Assembly (NCBI RefSeq): GCF_027744825.2
Contig: NC_071345.1
Coordinates: 16,586,001 to 16,650,000 of the forward strand
Direction: 5' to 3'
DNA: 64,000 bases
From: Synchiropus splendidus
Taxonomy: Eukaryota > Chordata > Actinopteri > Syngnathiformes > Callionymidae
The position numbers and the translations under genes were made by a program. Each line of letters begins with the position of its first letter. The stretch's first letter is position 1. The notes beneath the pieces are model-generated. The model had not been told where the DNA came from, did not search any database, and saw only the letters and a program-made list of their open reading frames with translations. This document shows, one piece after another, positions 44,901 to 55,366 of the stretch.

Positions 44901-47698
44901 GGTGGCGCTAATTGTTTAAAGGTTATGTGAGCTTTCATTGAAATGGCAGTACCAGTCATCACCATGTCTTCGACTGTTCAGTTAGTCCTCATGTGAGACC
45001 AACCAATAGACACGGCAATGTCTCCTTTCTTGCTTGAGACAAGAACTCAGGGACTCCAAAAGCAGGTTATGCAAACATGACAGCAGAGGTTGTCACATGG
45101 TATCATACCACATGGGTATTTGCTTTTTTTTCCACCAGCAGATCAGCAGAGAAACGCACACCATCTTCCCGACCTTGCTTTACAGTTGCCACAGCCTCGC
45201 TACCATAAGCTTTTAGCTTATGAAAATGTCAGTATTTGGAGGTCATTCGTGAAATATTTGGTGGAAATGACACTCAGAGCACAGCTGCGAAGGAGGCTCA
45301 AATTGGAAAAATGGATTAGAGAGCCATGACTAAAGCAGTGATCACTTCAAAGAAGGTGCTGGCTGAGATCTGATGCTACTTGACAATACAAGAAGTTATT
45401 CCATGCGCAGTTTTTACGGAGAAGGATTCAGATTAACTTGCCACAGATCAGGTTCAGTTACACTCAAAGTCTACCCAGAATGTGGAAGCGGTGGAAGAGA
45501 GCCTTTTCACCAGAAAACAAGATGTCTTTCTATTTTAATTTTCTTTGAGTTATGTAAATGGCCTGAAAAGACTGTGTGCATGCTTCCATATTTGGGAGTC
45601 CTGATGAAAATGTATTTGGGAGTGGTTGGTGCTGCTGTCACACAGAAAAAAGAGAGCTTGGTTCCAGACAATGTGCGGCGGTTGAATGTATTCCCATTAT
45701 GTGGATTTGAGACACAGGAATGAATGCCTGGTTCTGTTTCGATGTGAAGTGTGAGCTGAGCTAGGCAGATCATCCAGGATCAGCTCTTGAGTCTAAATAT
45801 ATGTGTCACCGAGCACTTGGGGAGCAACTTGGATGGGAGGATTTCTTTTGTGGTTTAACCAAAAAAATGATGCTTCAAGAGATCTTCCAGAGAAGCTTTG
45901 AAACGTTGAGCTCTTTGGAATGAATAAAAGGTTTTAAAGTGTATGCAAGTATGAAATCTGAATGAAAGATTCACGAGACTTTGTAAGGTCAAGTGAACGT
46001 ACGGAATCTGTTGGACAATATCTGAGCTGCTTTTTTTACCTGGTAATTTTGCTGAATTAAATCGAAATGCACCAATTCCCATACCTTCATGGACCCACAG
46101 CTTTGCAGTCCTGGGCAACATTTTTTTTTAGGCGAAATCTCGCGGTTATTAACATGTCGCAAGGTGTGACACTTGCTGGATAGGATGAAAGGTTGCCATA
46201 ATTGTTGGGATGTCTGACACTGGCATGTCGGCCACCCCTCTTGGCGACAGACGTCAGTACGCTCTGCATGACCTGAACCACTGCACCTCCACACATTGTG
46301 CAGAAGAATCACTGAAAACACTGAATAATGACTCTTATTCAGTCTTTTTGTTATTGTCAATAAATGAATCACGAACACGCCCCTTTAATCGCTGCTATTT
46401 TGGCTTGTGTGTTTTACATGTGTGTCTGTGTTGTCTTCCATTAGGCCTCACTTTTGTCTTTACACACGTTTCCTAAGTTGGAAGAAAAATTGTTTATCGT
46501 AAGCTGTCATCATCGATTTTCTCACACTGGCTCGACAATGCCGCAGCTAAACACAACAAGGTTTCCTTCCTTTTTTGTCACATATAAATATGAAATGCTA
46601 TTTATCAGCAGAGATTATGCCCTTTCACCCCAACGCTCTGGGTGTTGCCATGTCAATATTGTCAGCCCTAAAGGTTCAGACACCGTCCTCCGTAGCTTCA
46701 TTTTGGTGCATCGGTCTGTTGGCTCAGGGAAGCAAATGGGTTCAGGTTCCTTTCTGTTTTCATTTGAAACACTCCAGCCAACACCTCAGGCTGTGGGTAA
46801 ACCCATAAAGACTCCCTCGCTCTTCGTTTTGCAGCATATTCCATGTTAAAATAAGCTTATGAGATCAGGCGGCTGCGCGAGGAGGTCAGCGCGACATTTC
46901 ATTAATTGGATTTTAATGTTATTCTTGAGCAAGTATAACTGTTTTTTCATAATAAAACACAACATATTTCACATGTAAAGCTAAAAGGGCGTGGTGCATT
47001 AAAGTTGTGGGACCAAAGCACTGTTTTCATAGGGAACATTATGATGAAATATCGTGAATAGCAGAAGAATCCATTTTTTTAGTTTTTTTGTGTTTTTGAT
47101 GATTAAATATGTTTTTCCTCTTATTTTTTTTCATAATTTTGTATCGAACTTTAACCAAAAAAAGCAGCAACAGCAACTGGACAGCTCAGTTGTCACTTGA
47201 TTGGTGTTAAAAACATGAAGTTGCTGCCAACAAATTACACTGTCTGGTGAAAGTCTAGATCCACAAAGCCTCAGGAACCTTTGCCAAGAGGCATGAGTTA
47301 CATGCCCTAATGCTACGACGCAGCCATCTTTGTAGTTCAGTTGATATTGCATGACAGAAAAAAGGGTTGCTTTTTAACCGCAGCCATACTGTGAGCCTTG
47401 TGCTTCAATGTATCTTCCTCACACCTTCATTTCATTTCAACGCCTGTATTTATTGCGCTCAAACACTCTTACAGCTATAAAGTGTTTGGCAATACAGGTG
47501 TTACAAGAAATGATGGACCAGATTTTTGTCAAATCCCACGAGGCCTAAAATCCACCTGTGGATGAACCATTCGAATTGTAAGGCATGTGTTTCTCCCTCT
47601 GGATAACTGAGAATAAATCAAGCGCATTGGGAGAAGTGGGTTGCATGTGTGTGGGAAGAAAGTGTTTCGCAAAAACGATGGAGGTGGGGGGAACTTAC

Positions 47699-47887
47699 TG
47701 GAGCACATGTTGACTTCAGGAGTGCGCATTCCGTAGTATCCAGCTGGACAGTCGTGAAGACACTCCCCATACTGCCTCATCCTCTCCCTCCGCAGGAACA
47801 GGAAGAGTTTGGGTTGACAGTTCACACAGCCATTGTCCCTGGAGCACACAGAGCAGCCTTTACAGATGGGGTAGGCTCCATAGCTAG
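47699..47887 (-). CDS. rspo2: R-spondin 2, exon for furin-like repeat 1
   Basis: This exon encodes about 63 residues from the split alanine (ASYGAYPICKGC) to NMCS, covering the first furin-like cysteine-rich repeat. In the family this repeat binds the ubiquitin ligases ZNRF3 and RNF43. The second arginine of LRRE, the methionine of ERMRQY and the glutamine of MRQY are visible; these match R65, M68 and Q70 of human RSPO2, which contact the ligase. The acceptor is TCTTTGTCCTGCAG and the donor is A|GTAAGT, both strong. The first two bases (CT) complete a GCT alanine codon with a G from the missing upstream exon, so the exon is phase 1 on both sides. One difference from the mammalian protein as I know it is arginine for glycine just before the methionine. 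Identification is secure; the upstream partner exon is not in hand. Confidence 0.97.
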
Positions 47888-48049
47888 CTGCAGGACAAAG
47901 ACAAGAGCAGCCACATAAAACCATTAGGACAGAATACACAAAAACAAAGGCAATTTGTACATGGAGTTGCTGTCTGGCACGATACTGTACTTTGTAAGTC
48001 AAGACTTAAAAGAGATAAACCTTGTGCATCCTCCCGATTCACACCAGCT

Positions 48050-48320
48050 ATATATATATGTCTTCAATAACTGCATCCATGAACCTCACCTCTTGCCTTC
48101 TTCTGCTACCTGGTACCTCCACATCCTGTGTCCAAACCATCTGGCCTTCCAAACTACGTCCGGAAAACTGTTCTCCATGAGTTGTCCCTTTGACATACTC
48201 GTTTTTTCTTGTCCTTCTAAGTCACTCCCGCCTGAGCATCTTCAACACTGACTCTTTCAACTCTGCTTGTTGTTCTAGTGTCAGAGCTACTGTCTCACTA
48301 CTGTCCTTTAAACTTCCCCT
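48050..48320 (-). mobile_element. LINE remnant (non-LTR retrotransposon 3' coding region)
   Basis: CATCCATGAACCTCACCTCT, TGTGTCCAAACCATCTGGCC, TTTGACATACTCG, AGTCACTCCCGCCTGAGCAT and GTCAGAGCTACTGTCTCACT follow, in order, the 3' coding part of a well-known fish RTE/Rex-type LINE read in reverse complement. The copy is shortened by internal deletions and has stops in the relevant frame. It lies about 160 nt upstream of the rspo2 furin-like repeat 1 exon, in the same orientation as the gene. Confidence 0.6.
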
Positions 48321-51116
48321 TAACTCCAGCTGCCACTCAATATGTTGCAAAGATACGGAGCTATTTAGAACAACTTCACAATATTATCCTGAATTGTTTC
48401 TCGACCACACATTTTAAAACTCCATTCAACTCATAGCAGTTGCCTTGGCAGAGTTCCCAACCCCAATTTCCTTTTGTTTAGTGCAGCGTTATCAGTCTGT
48501 GATCAACAGTTAACAGAAAAAGAAAGAAATATCAGCACCTCAGGTTGATATAGAGCTGAAACTTGGCTGATATCTTCATCAACTCTGGAGTACCAGGAAA
48601 ACATGGAATCGAAAAGATGGACTTGGTACAAAAATGAGGTTATTTCAGTACAAGTGGTTTATGAGAGCTTATATCACATCAGTAAAGTCGAACCGCAATT
48701 CCCCCAGATATCTATAATACGCTCACACTTTGCATCGAGGAATGCACCACACTGCAAAAATCCTCACGCACTCTGCAGTGAGGATCGCGGGAATTAATTA
48801 TTTTTGAAAGGGCCAAGAAGTATATCAGCAGATCTAATGTATCGAGAGCTACATTCATGAAATGGGAAAAACAAGATGCCCAAATTGTTGACAAATGTGG
48901 ACCACTTTCTTTAAAAACACACACACAGATTTGTCAAAAGAGAAAACATTTAAAATTTCGTCCAGTGTTGGGGAACAAAAGAAGCTGACTCAAAACAATG
49001 ATCTTGTCTCTGCTGTTCTTCAAATTTATGGGTTTATATTGAATATACTTTTGATTTAGAATGTTGTCATTTTTCATACTATTTATGAAGAAGAGACACC
49101 ACATATTGGCTCAGCCCAGTGTGACTCCATAACGTTTGAATCTCTCTGCCTGGATGTCAAGCAGAAGAAACAAAGCAGAACATGTTCTGTGATGGATGGT
49201 TTATTGAAGACAATCTGAGTTTACTGCATGGAAATACTTGATTCCTCAACACAAATGCATGAGAGGGGGAAGAGTGACATATTTATTAACCATTTAATAC
49301 AGATAAATCAAACAATGGGTTTCAAATTTTGGAGCTTGGACATTTTGCGTGATGACTGAAGTTAACACTGAGCTGTGTATTATCTCGCCTCTCTGTCATA
49401 ACCATCCATAAAAGTTCAATTCATACTACAGCCATTTCCAAATCTGATCAAAAACAAAGTGACATTGGTGAAACCTATTTTTAAAAAACCTACCAACCTT
49501 GCACCTTGCACTCACATCACAGTTTCCCCTTTTGCATAGTTGATATACAAATTTTCTTTCATATATAAACAAAAAGCTTTCGCTCTAGTTTTTTTTTCTG
49601 GTCTTCCAATAAACATTTTGTTTTTGCCTGAAAGCAGCAAAATAAAATAAATGCAAGTCGCTGCAAGAGGCAAGTTGGGAAGTGTCCAAATTCAGTGACA
49701 GAGTTGCGTAAGGGGGCCATGCACAAAGGTTTCAAAATCTTAAGTGTATTTTATTTTTTTTAACTCTAAGAAACCCCAAACATAAAGACCACGCACGTAA
49801 AGATCGAGCATAGCAAGCGAAAAACACAACTCACAGCATGAAAGTGCATTGGCGGAAGGTGGTTTTATACATTTTTGTTTGGTTGTTTCTTGGCTTGTTT
49901 GTTTCTTATTTCAGATGAATCATGAAAGAAAAAACATCCTAACTAAATTATAGGATCACATTTGCCACAGAGTGAGATTTAATTTGAATAAATTTTTATG
50001 GCCATCAATTTAATAAATCTCTACACATCCCACTTTGCTCCCTTGCTTCTCTGCTTCTTGCTTCTTGAATGGCTCTGTTCAGGTCGGCTCTCGCCACACA
50101 CAAAGGTTTTTATCCATAAATATGGAACACATTTACCACAGTTCTAGACTCTATTCAGAGCTGAATATCTTGACACACCCCAAACATAAGGATGCTCTCA
50201 TTGGATAATCTTATTGGTGTTTCGAAAATGGGAGGAGCAAAGTTGAGACAAAAATGACTTGATATCTTAAATATTTCACAAAAGACTTCATGAGTTCTTG
50301 AAACTTGCGGAGGATGAAGACTAAATGGAATGAAAACGTGAAAAAGGAGTCTTCAACCTTGTGTTGCTTGAGGCTGAATAATTTTTAGACACGTGATCAC
50401 CATTATTTCTCTCTGCACCATCGCAGCTATGCCAGGAAACAAGGGAGACTACCATGAGACAAGTGACCGGTGAGCAGCGTGAGCGCTGGAAAATTCATGA
50501 ATATTAACGGCTCTGCCAAAAAAAGTTTCAATTTTATTTATTTATTTTTTTTGCTGTGACATGATGGAATTTATTTTGTAAAACTTTGGATGACTTTAAG
50601 TAAGATTATAATTCTCGTGTGAACAGACTCGAATGTGGGAGGGCTGACCAGAAGTGTATCATCAGGATTTCCGATAATACAGGACAAATTCAACAATTTG
50701 TCATTCGTGCAAACTCTGGTTTCCCTTTCCATGTCCGTTGGCTGATTGGTTATGAATGTGAATATTCCATCAATTCTCTCGCTGGCCGTCTCAACGATTG
50801 TGCCGAGAAAGCCGCTGAAAACCCTTAAAACCGCAAAGGCTCTCGAGTTGCTTAGAGAAGGCGAAAGGACCGGTAACAAGACAGTCCAGTCTGCGATAAG
50901 TGACTTTTAATGTAAACTCCTTCACGTCCCGTTTACAGGAAAATGTCCTTGGGCAAATCCCATCTCTGAAAATGAAAGACAGCTCATTTGATCCCAGCTC
51001 GGTCTTATATATCACAAGAACCGAAGACGTAACAGTCAGCGACCTACCACAACGCTTAAGAACACGCTGTGCAGCTCACTGGACAAACCCTGAGAGACGG
51101 AGCAGAGCATGCTTAC

Positions 51117-51149
51117 TTTGCTGGCCATGAATCTGCATGTTAGCGTTCC
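51117..51149 (-). other. Possible 33-nt cassette exon of rspo2
   Basis: On the minus strand a long pyrimidine tract ends in CTGTATCTTTTCAG (acceptor AG at 51151-51150), followed by 33 nt and a GTAAGC donor (51116-51111). Thirty-three nt is a multiple of three. Placed before the furin-like repeat 1 exon in phase 1 it stays open and would replace the split alanine with GNANMQIHGQQT. It contains an ATG. I know of no such exon in R-spondins and chance is a real alternative. Confidence 0.2.
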
Positions 51150-54100
51150 CTGAAAAGATACAGCGAGAATAAGAAAAAAAAAAATCTTAGGAGGCCAGGA
51201 GCATGCATCAGTTTGAATCATGTGCGAATCAGTCAGTGTAAGTCAATGGCTGGACGTCCACGTTTGTATATCTGGAGACATTCATCAGAGCGGTATGCTG
51301 GCTCTGCCACGCTACTCCAGTTCCCCAGGGTGGACGCAAGTGAGATGAAGTGCTATTCAGAACATGGTTATTTGGGATGAGCCGGACAGCAAAGCGCCAT
51401 CGATCACAAGCCAATTCACAGCCATTGGCCCATCGGTGATTGCTCATCTCCACTCCGCATGAAACTAAACCCTCAATTTATGACTGTCATAACACTCTGA
51501 CGGAGATGGGAAACAAAGGTTTAGCTGTCAGTCAAGTTTCTGGATGTTTCTTTAATCCCTGCGTGCAAAAACAGGGAGCCTGTCAAATGGCTTCATACAG
51601 CAATATCAAATTCACTGTTTGTTTTCTCACACCATGTCATGTGGCACAAAAAAAAAATCCCCAAAACACGGCCTCACTGTACTATATAAAACAGATACCA
51701 TGTCTGCTTTGCAAAGCAAATTGTCGGGCTTCAGACACCGTGTTGCCACCATATGAGCATTCACATTCGAAAATGTGTTGTTGATTTTGAACAAATGTAG
51801 CCGCTCGAGCTTTCCCACAAATAGCAAATGTGTTTGAAATATAATTCTACTTAATATTCATGAAAACACCACTGCCAAGATAACTACAAGTACTTTGGTT
51901 TCTCATAAGATGTCGCCCACACTGGGGGAAAAAGTATCAGAAATACCAAAAAAAAAAAAGAATAAATAAATAAAAATATTCTCAAGTTAGTCTGCAGACT
52001 CAAGTTTACCAATGGGGACATTGGGTTTTAAATACCAGTTTTATGTGTGTCTTTCCATGACCATGAACAGTCTTTAAAGGGGTGGAGCGGCACACACAGT
52101 TGAACCAATCAGGTGTCTGAACACTGTTAACAGTTGGTTGTCTGTTTTGTGCTGCTTGTTTCAGGTGATACCTAAATGCGTACATGGCTGCACCATCGCG
52201 GCCCTTTCAACAAGGATGAGGAACACAGTGGCACGACTTGAAGTTCTGTTCTTATCATGCAACGTAATGTTACTTGATGTATAGAGTGTGATCATGAGCT
52301 TGAGTCACAGCGCCACGTTTTTGGCACGTACATCTGGAAATGCAGGGACGAGCAACATGATTCAACATACAGCACGAAAAGCTGTATCCTACATAAGCGT
52401 TGGGCGTTTTATATCATTTATGTAATGTATAATGGAGCTTGCTAGAATGAAAACGTCTTTGCCGATTTGCAACATGATGAGTAACAGTAGTTCAGCCACG
52501 CTGTCAGCCCATGTGGATTTCATGACATTTTAATTTCATTTATTTTGCCATCTTTAATCGCACAACATGCTTTTTAATGTTATTACTTTATTATTATTGT
52601 GTTTTTTGTGCCATGCATCATCTTCCACGAGCGGATATGTGATCTCCACATCATTTGGAGTCAAAATAACTCACTGCAGAACAGTGCCTCTAGTGGTCAA
52701 TATGAGTAGAACAGTTTGGGAAGGGTCAAAAGTTAAGAGGTGGCAAGTCAAAAAAACGGATTGAATTGAAAACCGCTGTTAATAACTCAGAAATACAAGA
52801 AAGAAAAATAATAACAATAATAATCGGCCGCTTTGTGCGTAATAATGGCTCAATGTGACCGCTACAGTGACAGACAAGGAGCAGCGCTTTTCCTCGGACG
52901 TTTACAAATGTCCTCCGGTTTACAACAGTCAACACCACGTGAAAGTGAAGTAGCTGTCCCAAACATAACAGAAAAATAAAGTGGGCCCCTGAACTAGTCC
53001 GTCAGTCAGCACAGAAATTAGCCGCGTTGAAAAGCTCCTTCATGAGCCCGCGTCCCTGCTTCTGCTCAAAACGTTTCTGACCCTCCCGCGCACAGGAATA
53101 TAGAATAATATACTTCTGTGGAATTTGAATGCAGCAGATCCCACATCCTGGAATACGCATGTGAACAGGGGAAAAATGGAGTAAGTGAGAATATGGTGAG
53201 GAGAACCTCTGCTGCTGATCTAAGGAGATTAGTTTTTGTGTGTCTCCATGGAAAGGTTTGGAGGTTCAGGCCACAGGTATGTCCGGAAGGAGGCCACAAT
53301 TCAAAGTGTCTGGATCTGCATCCAAGTCGTGTCCTGAACTACATCGATCTGCCAACTGCCAGCAGGTTTTGGTCATTCTTAAAGAAAACATTAATGATGA
53401 ATATTATTTTTGAGCCTTGAAAAGAAAAATAAAGACGTCCTTAGAGTGGAAGACCCGAAACTTAAGAGGTTATTGAGAACTTTGTTTGAGTCCTGCATGC
53501 CTTATTGGTCTTAAATTAGAACCAGTTCACTGAAGCACGTAACAACTGCATTGTTGAGAAGAACAAGAGATGAGAAAATGAAAGGGAATGGAGTGCGATG
53601 TTAGCTCTCAAGCGTCCAAAGATCATGACGACTTAACCAAATTTGACAAGAACATAAAGCTGTGTGTTTAGTGTGCTGGGACCTGGGGTTTGAATTATGG
53701 ATGTGGTCTTTGTTTTGATTATTTTTTCCCTTTTTTGTACAAAACAGCAGACAAGTCCCTCAGTTAGAATGTCAACTTGGTTTTTACACACGTTTGCTTT
53801 GATTCCATGTTCCGTCTTTGGCTGCGTGTCATGCTAATGCTGAAGTTCTTTTTGCTTTTAGGTTGTCGATCATGGCCGGGCTGAGGTGACCCACAGAGAA
53901 ACCTCCATTCCCAGAATGAATCTACCAGGTTTTCTCTGTGATGCTCGGCGGAGGGGCAGAAGCGCATTCAAATCGCAGCTCGTAATTCTCACTCCAGGAT
54001 TGCAGCTCATGGCTACGACAAATCAGACACAATAAAGTGGAACCAAAAGAATTGTGATTCCCACTTCTGACAGTTTTCAGGAGATGCCACCGACCCACAA

Positions 54101-55035
54101 ATACTGAATTTGCCGAAGCATGGTCATGATTAGCATCACTAAACAGAACCAATGCTCTCCTGCTTCGGTGTGTGATGTCTGCAAGGCAAGAGATGATACC
54201 ACATCCTCTTCAACTGGAAACATATTGGACTGAATGCATTCGTTCTGATTGAGTTTTTAGTTCGAACAAACTAAAATGGTTTCACTGGGTTTCTTTATGT
54301 CTGGCTAAAATTCAACCATAAGTTGAGTCCAAAACGTTCCCTCTGTCAGAGATACGAAAAAGAATGAAAAGGGTGGCCATTACAGAAAACGCATGTCGTC
54401 CGGTGGTTAGTATTTCTTGCCTTCTTTCGCACAGATCTAAAAGACTAATATGACTAAGAAAGTTCATGAACTAAGGATGCAAGAGATGCTGATGAGAGTA
54501 AGTGTAAACCCCAGTGCACAGTTAGTGTTCAACAACAAACTGAATTTCCCCACTGTGGGGTATCTAAAGGGCAGACTTATTCTACCTTTAAGAAAGCAAC
54601 TCTGAAGGCGATCTGTGCAGCCAGACAGATCATGTGATCCTTGGGTCAGTGTTTTGAGGTAGCTCATTTGGCAGTAGCAAGAGTCTTTATGTCTGGGGCG
54701 GCACCGATTATCCAGCTGATTTATCAGCACCGATATGAGCATTTTGATGTCATCCTGTTCGAGCGACCAAAATAAATACAGGACATCTTCAAATCGTACA
54801 TCGCAATGTACTGACGAAATGACCAAACCAAACAGTGAGCATTTCTCTAGTAGCGAAGTAAAGCAAATATAGATTCAAAGTGTGTGTTACTTTGTCTCCA
54901 AAGAATCTCACGAAAAATGACTATAAATGCTTGAAATCCCAGTGGTGTTTTGATTTCTATATATCTATCTATATATCTTATATATATATAAGTATATGCA
55001 TCAGGTGAACTGTGAAATTTGAAGAAAGATTACTG

Positions 55036-55366
55036 AAGGCGCATTTATGCTCAACGTTACGGATCTGGATCCAGGAGAGCTTTCTATCCGTGCCCTGTCT
55101 TCATTTTGTCCGTATTTCTCCACGTTTCCATAAAGCTTAAGGCTACACACCAAACAAACTATGGGGGCAGTGTCGCCGTTACTACCCAATACGTAGCTTT
55201 AACAGGACGCGAATAAGACATAACAATGGCTGACATATATCATCTCTTCCAGTCACGATATATTTAACTGACCACCACCTTGTGCTGTCGCCGTTTTTTG
55301 CTGGTAACATCGTTTCAAATTGACGGGTACAATTTTGTACGTAAAGGGAGCATGAATGGGGCTTTA
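55036..55366 (+). mobile_element. Interspersed repeat, copy B, with terminal inverted repeats
   Basis: Left end GGCGCATTTATGCTCAACGT and right end in reverse complement (AGCCCCATTCATGCTCCCTT) form imperfect terminal inverted repeats about 330 bp apart. Inside, TCCGTATTTCTCCACGTTTC and CAGTGTCGCCGTTACTACCC match copy A at 31396-31710 in order and orientation. No coding capacity; likely a non-autonomous DNA transposon. Confidence 0.65.

Larger units (their letters stand above)
37710..47698 (-). other. rspo2: rspo2 intron between the two furin-like repeat exons, 10.0 kb
   Basis: Bounded by donor GTAAGT at 47698-47693 and acceptor TTCCTCTAG ending at 37710. It contains the foldback element 38280-38728, the C22 run at 38960-38981, an AT-rich tract at 43090-43140, a CTCF-like motif at 44895-44909 and a short perfect hairpin at 45204-45222. 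Open frames such as 45373-45723 lack recognisable domains and are not supported as genes. Confidence 0.9.
6569..47887 (-). other. rspo2: rspo2 gene body, 3' portion (coding span of four exons)
   Basis: Four minus-strand exons (47887-47699, 37709-37566, 37317-37129, 6684-6569) join in one frame. Their lengths are 189, 144, 189 and 116 nt, and the introns between them are 9989, 248 and 30444 nt. Each intron begins with GT and ends with AG, and each splits the codon after its first base. The joined product carries furin-like repeat 1, furin-like repeat 2, a thrombospondin type 1 repeat and a lysine/arginine-rich tail, which is the R-spondin order. Residue-level resemblance is closest to R-spondin 2 among the four paralogues. 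From the split alanine codon to the stop there are 211 complete residues, as in the mammalian protein. The first coding exon, with the signal peptide, is not identified and is probably beyond the window edge. In mammals RSPO2 lies between ANGPT1 and EIF3E; neither neighbour is visible here. Confidence 0.96.

Noticed and set aside
45373..45723. 116-codon plus-strand open frame
   Set aside because: No recognisable domain or transposase signature, and it is antisense inside the rspo2 intron.
47888..48002. In-frame hydrophobic stretch directly upstream of the furin-like repeat 1 exon, looking like a signal peptide
   Set aside because: It is the translated pyrimidine tract of the splice acceptor. 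The open frame begins with TTG rather than ATG, and the exon boundary fits the family better at the CTGCAG acceptor.
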